DNA from: Alphaproteobacteria bacterium
GTDB lineage: Bacteria; Pseudomonadota; Alphaproteobacteria; Micavibrionales; CSBR16-224
Reading direction: 5' to 3'
NCBI GenBank assembly: GCA_006226225.1
Contig: SBHI01000203.1
Location: 1-9,406, forward strand
DNA: 9,406 nucleotides
Part shown: positions 1-7,240 of the stretch, in pieces
Layout: each line of letters starts with the position of its first letter
Numbering within the stretch: position 1 is the stretch's first letter
Notes under the pieces: model-generated
Databases searched by the model: none
The model's input: only the letters and a program-made list of their open reading frames with translations
Told to the model about the DNA's origin: nothing
Position numbers and translations under genes: made by a program

Positions 1-1
1 G

Positions 2-625
2 AAAGAGCTTCTTGGTAAACATCCGGACAGGCTCGAAGTGCTTCGCCTTGACGTAACCAGCCCCGCCGATATCCGTGCCGCTGCGGAAAAAGCAAAAGAT
101 GTAACATTGCTTATCAGCAATGCCGGTCTTCTGGAAGCAGGATCGCTTTTGGATAAAGATGCACCGTCACGCGGCCGCCGTGAAATGGAAGTCAACTATT
201 TCGGCCCACTCGCACTTTTGAACGCTTTTGCGCCGATTTTGAAAAATAACGGCGGCGGCGGTTTCCTCGGCGTGTCTTCGATTGCAGGCTTCCTGCCTTT
301 CCCAGGCATTTCCACTTATACCTCCTCTAAGGCAGCGATGCACTTTCTGTTGATGCAGGCGCGGACAGAACTTGGCCTGCAAGGCACGAAAGTTTTTGGT
401 GTTTACCCCGGCCCGGTCGATACGGACATGGCGCGCGACATCGATATGTCGAAAGTATCTCCCGAACATATCGCGAAGGAAACATTAAAAGGCCTGCGCG
501 AAGACCGTGAAGATATCCTGCCTGATCCCTATGCGCAGGAAATGTATGCGCTGTACCAGAAAGATCCGAAAGAAGTCGAGCGCAAAATGCGCCGTCAATT
601 CCAGGATATGGTTGAGGCTGCCTGA
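2..625 (+). CDS. Short-chain dehydrogenase/reductase (SDR), 5' end cut by window edge
   Basis: This is an NAD(P)-dependent oxidoreductase of the classical SDR family; its substrate cannot be told from sequence. The reading frame is open from base 2. A GTG at 38 could be read as a start, but the residues before it (KELLGKHPDRLEV) continue smoothly into the SDR strand ending LRLDV, so the gene begins upstream of the window. The Gly-rich nucleotide-binding TGxxxGxG loop is therefore not visible. Within the 207 visible residues I see the NAG motif (residues 40-42), the VN of the conserved Asn helix (VNYFG), the catalytic Ser in VSSIAG, and the catalytic Tyr and Lys in YTSSK (Tyr codon at 317-319). 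PGPVDTDM is the typical segment after strand 6. The C-terminus (DILPDPYAQ, then a charged helix) resembles many uncharacterised bacterial SDRs. It stands alone on this strand and is followed by a terminator-like hairpin. Family assignment is firm; function is unknown. Confidence 0.93.
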   Translation, partial: KELLGKHPDRLEVLRLDVTSPADIRAAAEKAKDVTLLISNAGLLEAGSLLDKDAPSRGRREMEVNYFGPLALLNAFAPILKNNGGGGFLGVSSIAGFLPFPGISTYTSSKAAMHFLLMQARTELGLQGTKVFGVYPGPVDTDMARDIDMSKVSPEHIAKETLKGLREDREDILPDPYAQEMYALYQKDPKEVERKMRRQFQDMVEAA

Positions 626-654
626 TAACAGTTCCACAATATCTCGTGCTAAAG

Positions 655-690
655 CGCCGTCCGTTTTTCCGCGGGCGGCGTTTTCTTTTA
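655..690 (+). terminator. Rho-independent terminator after the SDR gene
   Basis: Bases 655-663 (CGCCGTCCG) pair with 672-680 (CGGGCGGCG) as a 9-bp GC-rich stem with one G-U wobble and an 8-base loop. The stem is followed directly by TTTTCTTTT. This is a canonical intrinsic terminator for plus-strand transcription, 29 bases after the SDR stop. The convergent nadE gene ends inside the T-tract: its TAA lies at 690-688. Read on the minus strand, the same stem is followed only by a short T run (CTTTAG), so it may act weakly in that direction too. Assigned by eye; no folding energy was computed. Confidence 0.8.
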
Positions 691-2364
691 TGCTGCGTCG
701 TCGAGGAGAGAGATAAAGTGGTTGGTAATCGGATAGCGGCGGTCGCGTCCGAAAGCTTTGGGTGTGATTTTAATGCCGGGCGCACCTTGACGACGCTTAT
801 ACTCTGCACTGTCCAGTAGGTGCCAGATTTTATTGACCAGTTCGGGCGCATGCCCGCGGGCGGTAATGTCGTCCAGCCCCAGTTCCTTTTCAATTAGGCA
901 ATAAAGAATATCATCCAGCTCTTCATAGGGCGGCAGGCTGTCTTCATCTGTCTGGTGCGGGCGAAGTTCCGCTGTTGGTGGTTTGGTCAGAATGGTTTCG
1001 GGAATGACGCGCCCTTGCGGCCCGCGTGAAAAATCAGGATAGTTGCCGTTGCGCCAGCGTGCCAGTGCATAGACCAGCGTTTTATAAACATCCTTCAGCG
1101 GCGCATAACCGCCGCACATATCGCCATAGAGTGTGGCATAGCCAACCGCCCCTTCCGATTTATTGCCGGTGGACAGCACCATATATCCTGTCGCGTTGGA
1201 GAGTGTCATCAAAAACATGCCGCGGCTACGCGCCTGAATATTTTCCGCTGTTACACCTTCGACGGAAGCCAGCGGCGTCGTCATAGCGGTCAAAGCCTCC
1301 ATTGCGGGTTCAATCGGCACATTTTCCAGTTTGATCCCCAGCAGCATGGCGCAGGTTTTTGCGTCTTTTAAACTGTCGTCACTGCTATGCGGGGACGGCA
1401 TGGCAACACAGAGGACGTTTTCCGCGCCCAGTGCGTCAACAGCCAGCGCGGCCGTTAAGGCGCTGTCAATGCCGCCGGATAATCCGATGAGCGCACCGGA
1501 AAAACCGTTTTTTTCCACATAATCGCGCAGGCCGAGTTGTAAGGTTTGATAAATTCCCTGCATATCGTCGTAAAGCGGAACGGAGGCTGGTGCATCGGTA
1601 CAGGCCAGTATGCGCCGCGCATTGCTTTCCGGATCAGGCGCCCATGACGTGATGGCGACATGTTCAGAGTGTGCGGGACAAAGCAAAACCTGTTCCCCGT
1701 TTTTATCCAAGATAAAAGAGCCGCCATCAAAGACGATTTCATCCTGTCCGCCGACCTGGTTGATATAAATCAGTGGCAATCCGCTTTCTTTTACGCGGTT
1801 TTTGGCATGGTCAACGCGGATATGAAATTTTTCGATTTCAAACGGACTGCCATTGGCGGCGATTAGGATTTCTGCGCCTGTCTTGCGCAAATGTTCGGTG
1901 ACGGCAGGCTTCCACATATCTTCACAGGTCATCAGGCCGAGACGGTAGGTTTTAAAATTCACCGGCTCGGGCAGCGGCCCCGCATCGAAAATACGTACCT
2001 CGTCAAACACGCCGTAATTGGGCAGCTCGTGTTTTGGGCGGACGGCAGTAATGTGACGGTTCTCGATAAAGAGAATGGCATTGTAAAGCTTACCGTCTAC
2101 GGCCCGCCACGGCGTACTGAGAGCTAAAGCCGGATGATGGTCAGGTAGGTTTTCAAGAATGCGGTCGACATAGGCATGAACGCGGTTAATAAAGAACGGC
2201 TTGCGCGTCAGGTCTTCCAGCGGATAGCCTGTCAGTACCAGCTCATTAAAAACAATCAGATCGGCCTTGCCCATCAGATCATGGCAGGTGGAAAGGATTT
2301 TCTCCGCATTCTCTTTTAGGGCGCCAAGAACCGGGTTCAGCTGCGCCAGCGCAATCTTTAACAC
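688..2364 (-). CDS. nadE: Glutamine-dependent NAD+ synthetase
   Basis: This cytoplasmic enzyme catalyses the last step of NAD synthesis: ATP-dependent amidation of nicotinic acid adenine dinucleotide, using ammonia released from glutamine. From the GTG at 2364 the protein has 558 residues, normal for the two-domain form. Residues about 1-260 are the nitrilase-like glutaminase domain. Its Glu-Lys-Cys triad is visible as E41 in FNELVLTGYP, K111 in RPKHELPNYGVFDE, and C147 in MTCEDMW. The C-terminal half is the synthetase domain, with the PP-loop SGGIDS at 296-301 and the conserved STGNKSE and GDMCGGYAPLKD segments. A TTG at 2379 would add five residues. I prefer GTG because GGGGA at 2377-2373 lies 8 bases upstream of it, and KIALAQLNP is a usual family N-terminus. 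The GTG overlaps the stop of the upstream DAHP synthase gene, so the two are probably co-transcribed and translationally coupled. Confidence 0.96.
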   Translation of the reverse strand: MLKIALAQLNPVLGALKENAEKILSTCHDLMGKADLIVFNELVLTGYPLEDLTRKPFFINRVHAYVDRILENLPDHHPALALSTPWRAVDGKLYNAILFIENRHITAVRPKHELPNYGVFDEVRIFDAGPLPEPVNFKTYRLGLMTCEDMWKPAVTEHLRKTGAEILIAANGSPFEIEKFHIRVDHAKNRVKESGLPLIYINQVGGQDEIVFDGGSFILDKNGEQVLLCPAHSEHVAITSWAPDPESNARRILACTDAPASVPLYDDMQGIYQTLQLGLRDYVEKNGFSGALIGLSGGIDSALTAALAVDALGAENVLCVAMPSPHSSDDSLKDAKTCAMLLGIKLENVPIEPAMEALTAMTTPLASVEGVTAENIQARSRGMFLMTLSNATGYMVLSTGNKSEGAVGYATLYGDMCGGYAPLKDVYKTLVYALARWRNGNYPDFSRGPQGRVIPETILTKPPTAELRPHQTDEDSLPPYEELDDILYCLIEKELGLDDITARGHAPELVNKIWHLLDSAEYKRRQGAPGIKITPKAFGRDRRYPITNHFISLLDDAA

Positions 2365-3743
2365 GCTGCCTGTCCCCAATCTTCGTCATTGCCGCGCAGT
2401 TCGCGAAGTTTTTCCGCGACCTGAAACGCGACTTCAATCGCCTGCCGCGCATTAAGGCGCGGGTCACAATGCGTGTGGTAGCGTTGGGATAAATCTTCAT
2501 CACGAATAGCATCGGCACCGCCCGTGCATTCCGTGACATCCTGCCCGGTCATTTCCAGATGGATGCCGCCCGGCCATGATTTTTCTGCCTGATGGATATC
2601 GAAAAATTGTGTGATTTCCGTCATCAGGTTATCGAATTGGCGGGTTTTGTATCCGCTGGATGATTTTTCGGTATTGCCATGCATCGGATCACAAATCCAT
2701 GCAACGCTGCGACCTTCGCGCTTAACTTTGCGGATCAGTTTTGGCAGATATTTTTCAACCTCACCCGCACCAAAACGGGAAATCAGCGTGATGCGTCCGG
2801 CCTCGTTCTTCGGGTTCAGCGTATCGATCAGCTTGATCAGCTCGTCAGGTTTTAAAGACGGGCCGCATTTGATACCGATTGGGTTTTTGACACCGCGCAG
2901 GAATTCGACATGTGCGCCATCAGGCTGGCGGGTACGGTCACCGATCCACAGGAAGTGTGCGGACACATCGTACCAGTCACCGGTTGTAGAATCGGTACGG
3001 GTCAGCGCCTCTTCATAAGGCAGCAGCAGCGCCTCATGCGAGACAAAGAAGTCGGTTTCACGCAAGGCGGCAGCGCTGGCGGTGTCTGCCCCGATTGCCG
3101 ACAAGAAGGCGAGCGCATGTTCGATTTCACGGGCGACGCGCATATATCTTTCGCCTTCGGGGCTGTCTTTTGCGAAATCAAGAATCCATTTTTTTACACG
3201 GTGCAAATCGGCATAACCGCCGCGCGCGAAACTGCGCAGCAGGTTTAGTGTTGCCGTTGCCTGATTATAGGCTTGCAAAATACGGTTGGGGTCGGGACTG
3301 CGCCCATTTTCGGAAAATTCCAGCGCATTGACGATATCACCGCGATAGGCGGGAAGCGTCAGCCCGTCTTTTACTTCGACATCGCTGGAGCGCGGCTTGG
3401 CAAATTGCCCCGCCATGCGCCCCATTTTTACGACCGGCAACCCGCCAGCATAGGTCAAAACAACGCTCATCTGCAGTAATACGCGGAAAGTGTCGCGGAT
3501 GTTCTGGGGATGAAATTCAGCGAAACTCTCGGCGCAGTCACCGCCTTGCAGCAGGAAGGCTTTTCCATCGGCAACTTTGGCCAGCTTATCTTTCAAATCA
3601 CGGCTTTCCCCCGCAAAGACCAGCGGCGGCATGTTTTTTAGGAAACGCAGGGTTTCCTCCAGTTGGCTTTTATCCGGATATTCCGGCAATTGCTGCGCCG
3701 GATGTTTTTTCCAGCTTGTCGGCGTCCATTTTTTCGCGCTCAC
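2358..3743 (-). CDS. aroF: Class II 3-deoxy-7-phosphoheptulonate (DAHP) synthase
   Basis: This enzyme condenses phosphoenolpyruvate and erythrose 4-phosphate to DAHP, the entry step of the shikimate pathway to aromatic amino acids. At 461 residues it has the length of the plant/microbial class II family, which is unrelated in sequence to the E. coli AroFGH type. The N-terminal KWTPTSWKKHPAQQLPEYP is a family signature. The metal-binding residues known from the Mycobacterium enzyme have counterparts here: C70 (QGGDCAESF), H355 (DPMHGNT), E397 (HLEMTGQDVTEC) and D427 (HTHCDPRLN). The PEP/E4P-binding KMGRMAGQFAKPRS and GDRTRQ segments are also intact. The start is a GTG, with GAGGGA ending 10 bases upstream, a rather long spacing. 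No alternative start suits the conserved N-terminus. It is the first gene of a two-gene operon with nadE. I see no extra regulatory domain; the gene symbol (aroF or aroG) varies between genomes. Confidence 0.95.
   Translation of the reverse strand: MSAKKWTPTSWKKHPAQQLPEYPDKSQLEETLRFLKNMPPLVFAGESRDLKDKLAKVADGKAFLLQGGDCAESFAEFHPQNIRDTFRVLLQMSVVLTYAGGLPVVKMGRMAGQFAKPRSSDVEVKDGLTLPAYRGDIVNALEFSENGRSPDPNRILQAYNQATATLNLLRSFARGGYADLHRVKKWILDFAKDSPEGERYMRVAREIEHALAFLSAIGADTASAAALRETDFFVSHEALLLPYEEALTRTDSTTGDWYDVSAHFLWIGDRTRQPDGAHVEFLRGVKNPIGIKCGPSLKPDELIKLIDTLNPKNEAGRITLISRFGAGEVEKYLPKLIRKVKREGRSVAWICDPMHGNTEKSSSGYKTRQFDNLMTEITQFFDIHQAEKSWPGGIHLEMTGQDVTECTGGADAIRDEDLSQRYHTHCDPRLNARQAIEVAFQVAEKLRELRGNDEDWGQAAC
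2373..2377 (-). promoter_or_regulatory. Ribosome binding site deciding the nadE start
   Basis: On the minus strand, GGGGA lies 8 bases upstream of the GTG at 2364 and inside the last codons of the DAHP synthase gene. It supports GTG over the in-frame TTG at 2379 and fits coupled translation of the two genes. Confidence 0.55.
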
Positions 3744-3803
3744 GTGTTTCTATTCCCTCTTTTCGCGGTTTTTTTGGACTTCTATTTAACACGAAGTTGC
3801 AGG

Positions 3804-3832
3804 TTTCCAAAAGCATTATTGTATGTTATGCT
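3804..3832 (+). promoter_or_regulatory. Putative sigma-70-type promoter for sbcB
   Basis: TTTCCA (3804-3809, 4 of 6 matches to TTGACA) is followed after 17 bases by TATGCT (3827-3832). The latter is preceded by TG at 3824-3825, forming an extended -10 element. Transcription would begin near 3839, giving a leader of about 45 bases to the sbcB ATG. This is a by-eye match in AT-rich DNA, with no experimental support. Confidence 0.4.
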
Positions 3833-3874
3833 AAACAACTTTTAAAAATGACTTGATTTATAGCCATTCCCCGC

Positions 3875-3880
3875 GGGAGG
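3875..3880 (+). promoter_or_regulatory. Strong ribosome binding site deciding the sbcB start
   Basis: GGGAGG ends 5 bases before the ATG at 3886. It places the start there rather than at the in-frame TTG at 3853, which has no Shine-Dalgarno match and would add 11 unconserved residues. Confidence 0.8.
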
Positions 3881-3885
3881 TACCT

Positions 3886-5505
3886 ATGGGCCATATTTTT
3901 TACGACCTTGAAACCTCGGATCTTGACCGTAATTTCGGCCAAATTTTTCAAATCGGTATGATTTACACCGATGATGATTTGAACGAAATCGAGCGTAAGG
4001 AAATTCGCGCCCGCCGTAACCCGTGGATTGTGCCCTCTCCCGGCGCCTTGTTGACGACAGGTTTTGGTGACGAGGAATTGGAAGATGAAAAAACCTCGAT
4101 GTTCGAATTTGTCGCCGAGCTGAAATCATGGCTGAATGACAAAGACTGGCCGCTGACTTTCTGGGGTTATAACAGCCTGCGCTTTGATGAGCCTGTTTTG
4201 CAGAACGCACTGCACCAGAATTTGGAAGAGCCGTTTCTGACCTCTTCCGCGAAAAATTGGGGCGAGCCGCGCAACAGTAAATCCGATGTTCTGAATTTCG
4301 TTAAGGCTGTGCATATTTACGCGCCGGATGTGCTAACGCTGGAGGAAAAAAACAGCTTTGGCAGTGTGTCGATCTCGCTTTTAAAAGTCTGTGGACAAAA
4401 CGGCATTGGGCTGAATGAGGAAACCGCGCATGACGCGATGGCTGATATTGAGGCAACGCTGGAAGTTGCGCGGAAACTGAAAAAAGAGGCGCCGGAAATC
4501 TGGGATCAGATGATGAAGATGCGCGGCAAGGATGATGTTGAAACCTTCCTCAAGGAAAACAGCGTTTTTGCCTATAGCAACGCGCCGCAGCGCGGCAATT
4601 TCGTTGCCCAGCATATGATGGCGACGGCGGTTGCGCAGAACGCATCTTACGCCAACGAACATATCGTTTTTGATTTGCGTTATGATCCGGCGGAATATCT
4701 GGATAAAACTGTAGACGAACTTGTGGCTTTGTTGAAAACCGAGGATGAAGATCACTGGAAGCAGCCGCTGCACACATTACGCAAAAATCAGCAGCCGATT
4801 TTGATGCCGCAAGAGCTGGCCGGGCCGGTGATGCCTGCCGATCTGGATGAGGAAACGCTGAAAATGCGTGCCAAAATGGTGCACAGCAATCCCGACTTCC
4901 AGAAACGCATTGCTGAGGCGGCAAAAAAAGCGCGCCCGACCTATGATAACGGAACAGAGCCGGAACAGCAGATTTTCGATTTTGTCGGACGGGCTCATAA
5001 CAAGGATGTCAAAAACTGGATGGAAGATTTTAAATCCGGTGACTGGGATCAGCGCGCGGCGCTGATTAAAGAATTCCCGACGCGTTTTGAACAGGCCTTG
5101 AAAGACCAGCCGTCAATCCGCCGTTTCCAAACTTTTGCACAGCGTATCATGTTTGCTGATGCGCCGGAAAAAATGGATGAGACGGCAAAGCAAAAATATG
5201 CGGAAGCACTTTATAAGCGTTTAACCACGGAAGACAAGGATGTTCCCTGGATGACGCTGCCGAAGGCGCGGGCGCAAATTGAGGAAATTGTTGAAGATCG
5301 CAAAACCAACCCCGATACGCGCTGGAAAGAAAAAACCGACGCACAGATCGCGGAGCTGCGTGACTATTACGATCGTCTTGAAACGCGGCTAAAGACAGCC
5401 GCGTACGGGGCGGGCGACCCGGGAAACGACAACGCGCTGCCCGTGGATAAAAAAGATGCGCCAGCGCAGCATAAACAAAATCGTAACCCGAAACGCGGCA
5501 TGTAA
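3886..5505 (+). CDS. sbcB: Exodeoxyribonuclease I
   Basis: Exonuclease I degrades single-stranded DNA in the 3' to 5' direction and acts in recombination, mismatch repair and suppression of RecBC defects. The first ~200 of 539 residues form a DEDDh exonuclease domain with all expected catalytic residues: D7 and E9 in FYDLETSD, D101 in WGYNSLRFDEP, and H182 and D187 in AHDAMAD. The NSLRFD motif and the HDAMADIEAT stretch resemble E. coli SbcB more than DnaQ or RNase T. The middle part (YSNAPQRGNF, later VFDLRYDPAEYL) matches the SH3-like domain, and the rest fits the helical C-terminal domain (KQKYAEALYKRL, then a charged coiled-coil-like stretch). It is about 60 residues longer than the E. 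coli enzyme, and the last ~35 residues are a polar, basic, probably disordered tail. A small exported-protein gene begins 7 bases downstream, so the two are probably co-transcribed. Confidence 0.92.
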   Translation: MGHIFYDLETSDLDRNFGQIFQIGMIYTDDDLNEIERKEIRARRNPWIVPSPGALLTTGFGDEELEDEKTSMFEFVAELKSWLNDKDWPLTFWGYNSLRFDEPVLQNALHQNLEEPFLTSSAKNWGEPRNSKSDVLNFVKAVHIYAPDVLTLEEKNSFGSVSISLLKVCGQNGIGLNEETAHDAMADIEATLEVARKLKKEAPEIWDQMMKMRGKDDVETFLKENSVFAYSNAPQRGNFVAQHMMATAVAQNASYANEHIVFDLRYDPAEYLDKTVDELVALLKTEDEDHWKQPLHTLRKNQQPILMPQELAGPVMPADLDEETLKMRAKMVHSNPDFQKRIAEAAKKARPTYDNGTEPEQQIFDFVGRAHNKDVKNWMEDFKSGDWDQRAALIKEFPTRFEQALKDQPSIRRFQTFAQRIMFADAPEKMDETAKQKYAEALYKRLTTEDKDVPWMTLPKARAQIEEIVEDRKTNPDTRWKEKTDAQIAELRDYYDRLETRLKTAAYGAGDPGNDNALPVDKKDAPAQHKQNRNPKRGM

Positions 5506-5512
5506 CGGCAAA

Positions 5513-5995
5513 ATGGCACGCTTCCTTTTGATATTGGCGGCCTGTGTTGTTGTTTTTTCTTCCGTGACATCCTCTTTTGCCGAAATGCCTATGCAGGATA
5601 CGGCGCGGGATGTGCTGTGCAAGATTTTCTTTGAAGACCCTGAAGCTTTTGAAAATGAAGACACCGAAAAATGCGACTGCATTCCCTTCGGTACGGTCGA
5701 GGTTTGCCAATGTTTTGATGGCGGACGGCAGGCTTTGACACCAAATGGGCAGCCTTGTTTGCGTGATCCGGATACGGAAGATCCGCGTCATGTGAAACCC
5801 CTGAACGCCCCACAGACAGAAAATCATGCAAAAGAAAACTTAAAAACCGTGCCGGTGCGTCATAGCGGCCGTGTCTATTTAAAAACGGTCACACCTGACG
5901 GCAAACCGCATTCCCTTTCCTATATGAATGGTGATGCGCTGGATATTGTCTGCCCGCCCGGTTTCGGTGTGGAAGAGCTGAAGCCGGTGATGTAG
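5513..5995 (+). CDS. Small cysteine-rich exported protein of unknown function
   Basis: I do not recognise a family. From the ATG at 5513 the protein has 160 residues. The N-terminus (MARFLLILAACVVVFSSVTS) is a typical Sec signal peptide, with likely cleavage after SSFA near residue 23. An LAAC stretch at 8-11 resembles a lipobox, but it lies too early and hydrophobicity continues past it. The mature part has seven cysteines: C36, C54, C56, C65, C67, C82 and C146. Four of them form two CxC pairs nine residues apart (KCDCIPF and VCQCFDGG). The odd total suggests disulfides plus one free or metal-binding thiol, which is inference. The C-terminal half is polar, with no membrane helix. An upstream in-frame ATG at 5456 would add 19 residues ahead of the signal and overlap sbcB, so I reject it. 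There is no clear Shine-Dalgarno. It starts 7 bases after sbcB, suggesting coupling. The stop faces that of the RNase gene 6 bases away. Confidence 0.75.
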   Translation: MARFLLILAACVVVFSSVTSSFAEMPMQDTARDVLCKIFFEDPEAFENEDTEKCDCIPFGTVEVCQCFDGGRQALTPNGQPCLRDPDTEDPRHVKPLNAPQTENHAKENLKTVPVRHSGRVYLKTVTPDGKPHSLSYMNGDALDIVCPPGFGVEELKPVM

Positions 5996-6001
5996 CTGCG
6001 C

Positions 6002-7237
6002 TTATCTGTTTCCGGGGAATGAACCACTGATCAGAGAGTGTTTGTCGCGCAGCGATGCCGAACGGCGGCGGCGGGTGATTTCCATCAGCATCAGGCGTGT
6101 CAGCCCGTGTATCTGCGGATCGGCGGGATCAAAACGCCCGTTCAGCTCGAAAGCATCTATTAGCTGGTGACGCTGGGTTTTTGAGGCCATACCGATCATG
6201 TCGCAGACAATAATGCCGCTGAAGTTGCGGACGCGGAGTTGGCGCATAATTTCCTCGGCGGCCTCCATATTGGTCTGAAAAGCATCGGCATAGACAGCAT
6301 TGACATCGATTACGACACAGGCCTCCGTCCTTTCAATCACGATATTACCGCCTGAAGGCAGTGGCACGACTTTCTCATGCAGCTCCTGCAAGGCGGAGTG
6401 AATATCATGCGCTTCGAAAAGAGATTTGACGCGGTCCTGCGGGGAAAATTGCGCAATAGTGATTTTCGGCACAAGGTCAGGAGCAAATTTTACCGCCCAA
6501 GCTTTTGCCTGTTCCAGATGTTTTTGGGTCATTGTTTCTATATGACCTAATCCGCGGCGGGCATAGTCAATAAAGGCGCGTTCAATCGCATCAGGCCCCC
6601 GCCAGACAGAACCGGGCGTATCGGCAGCATGCGCGTGCTTTGCTTTTTCTTTGGCTTCTTCCCATTCGGAGACAAGGCTGTCAGCCTCACAGATAAGGAT
6701 GTCGCTTTCTATATCGGCGGCCATTTGGCGGATAACCCAGCCACCCTTTGGATGGCGGGATGTCAGTTGCTGGCCTATATAACTCTCCTGATCTTCATTA
6801 ACCCAGTGTGAAGAAAAAATGCCGACAACATTGGGGCTGTAAAGTAATGTGCGCCCCGGAATGTGGAGTTTTGTTGTCAGGCGGGCGAGTTTTTTGAAGG
6901 ATTCGTCTTCGGTATCGTGGCCTTCCGCCTTGACCTGTACGAATAACCATTCCCCCGTGCCCACTAGGAAAGAGATATCATTTAAACTGCCGTCTGGCTT
7001 ATAGACATGTTTGGCGGGAAGCATGCCTTGCTTGCCGTTACCAAGATCGACAAAGGCGACATTTAGCCGCGTATCCACCTGTGTGACGCGCCCGTAAAAA
7101 ATCTCCGCCCATTTCGGTGTGTTGAAGGCATATCCGCGCGGGTAATCGAGGAAAATATCTTCCAGCCTGTGGCTTTTCTGTCCGATAGCGGCGACATGTG
7201 TCTGGCCCTCGACGGTTTCCATGTAGAGATCGAACAT
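6002..7237 (-). CDS. rng: Short ribonuclease E/G family protein
   Basis: This is a cytoplasmic endoribonuclease of the RNase E/G family, which processes rRNA ends and mRNA. The 411 residues show an N-terminal S1-like RNA-binding region (FYGRVTQVDTRLNVAFVDLG, residues 47-66) and a DNase I-like catalytic region. The two metal-binding aspartates appear as D311 (VVIDVNA) and D346 (IIVCDMIGM), and the conserved PSGGNIVIERTEA and NMEAAEEIMRQLR stretches are present. Two things differ from E. coli RNase E and G. The protein ends soon after RLMLMEITRRRRSASL, so the CPxC zinc-link and small domain are missing. At the 5'-phosphate sensor, E. coli has R169-T170 and this protein appears to have R170-Q171 (VIRQMA). 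An ATG start is supported by GAGGA 7 bases upstream, inside the end of maf; only 3 bases separate the genes. The yacG gene that often follows in alphaproteobacteria is absent. Confidence 0.88.
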   Translation of the reverse strand: MFDLYMETVEGQTHVAAIGQKSHRLEDIFLDYPRGYAFNTPKWAEIFYGRVTQVDTRLNVAFVDLGNGKQGMLPAKHVYKPDGSLNDISFLVGTGEWLFVQVKAEGHDTEDESFKKLARLTTKLHIPGRTLLYSPNVVGIFSSHWVNEDQESYIGQQLTSRHPKGGWVIRQMAADIESDILICEADSLVSEWEEAKEKAKHAHAADTPGSVWRGPDAIERAFIDYARRGLGHIETMTQKHLEQAKAWAVKFAPDLVPKITIAQFSPQDRVKSLFEAHDIHSALQELHEKVVPLPSGGNIVIERTEACVVIDVNAVYADAFQTNMEAAEEIMRQLRVRNFSGIIVCDMIGMASKTQRHQLIDAFELNGRFDPADPQIHGLTRLMLMEITRRRRSASLRDKHSLISGSFPGNR

Positions 7238-7240
7238 TTT

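Larger units (their letters stand above)
3744..3885. promoter_or_regulatory. Divergent intergenic region between the DAHP synthase operon and sbcB
   Basis: This 142-base AT-rich gap is the longest non-coding stretch in the window and must supply promoters in both directions. A candidate plus-strand promoter is listed separately. For the minus strand I see two weak options: TTTAAA (3846-3841) with TACAAT (3823-3818) at 17-base spacing, and TTGGAA (3810-3805) followed 16 bases later by TAAATA (3788-3783). I cannot choose between them. The minus-strand leader contains AAAAAAACCGCGAAAA. I find no convincing leader peptide, Trp/Phe/Tyr codon run, attenuator hairpin or riboswitch fold that would point to aromatic amino-acid control. 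Confidence 0.45.

Noticed and set aside
327..893. Minus-strand open frame of 188 codons across the SDR 3' end and the end of nadE.
   Set aside because: It overlaps two recognised genes and the terminator, and its composition is not protein-like.
3731..3775. T-rich stretches with CGCG repeats before the DAHP synthase gene, considered as a plus-strand terminator.
   Set aside because: No gene on the plus strand ends there, and I could not form a convincing stem before the T-run.
5534..5545. LAAC near the start of the exported protein, resembling a lipoprotein lipobox.
   Set aside because: The Cys is only residue 11 and the hydrophobic stretch continues beyond it. A signal peptidase I site after SSFA fits better.
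5147..5827. Long open frame (226 codons) on the minus strand opposite sbcB and the exported-protein gene.
   Set aside because: It is antisense to a well-supported gene with catalytic motifs. Its translation shows no recognisable family, and it looks like a by-product of codon bias in the real frame.
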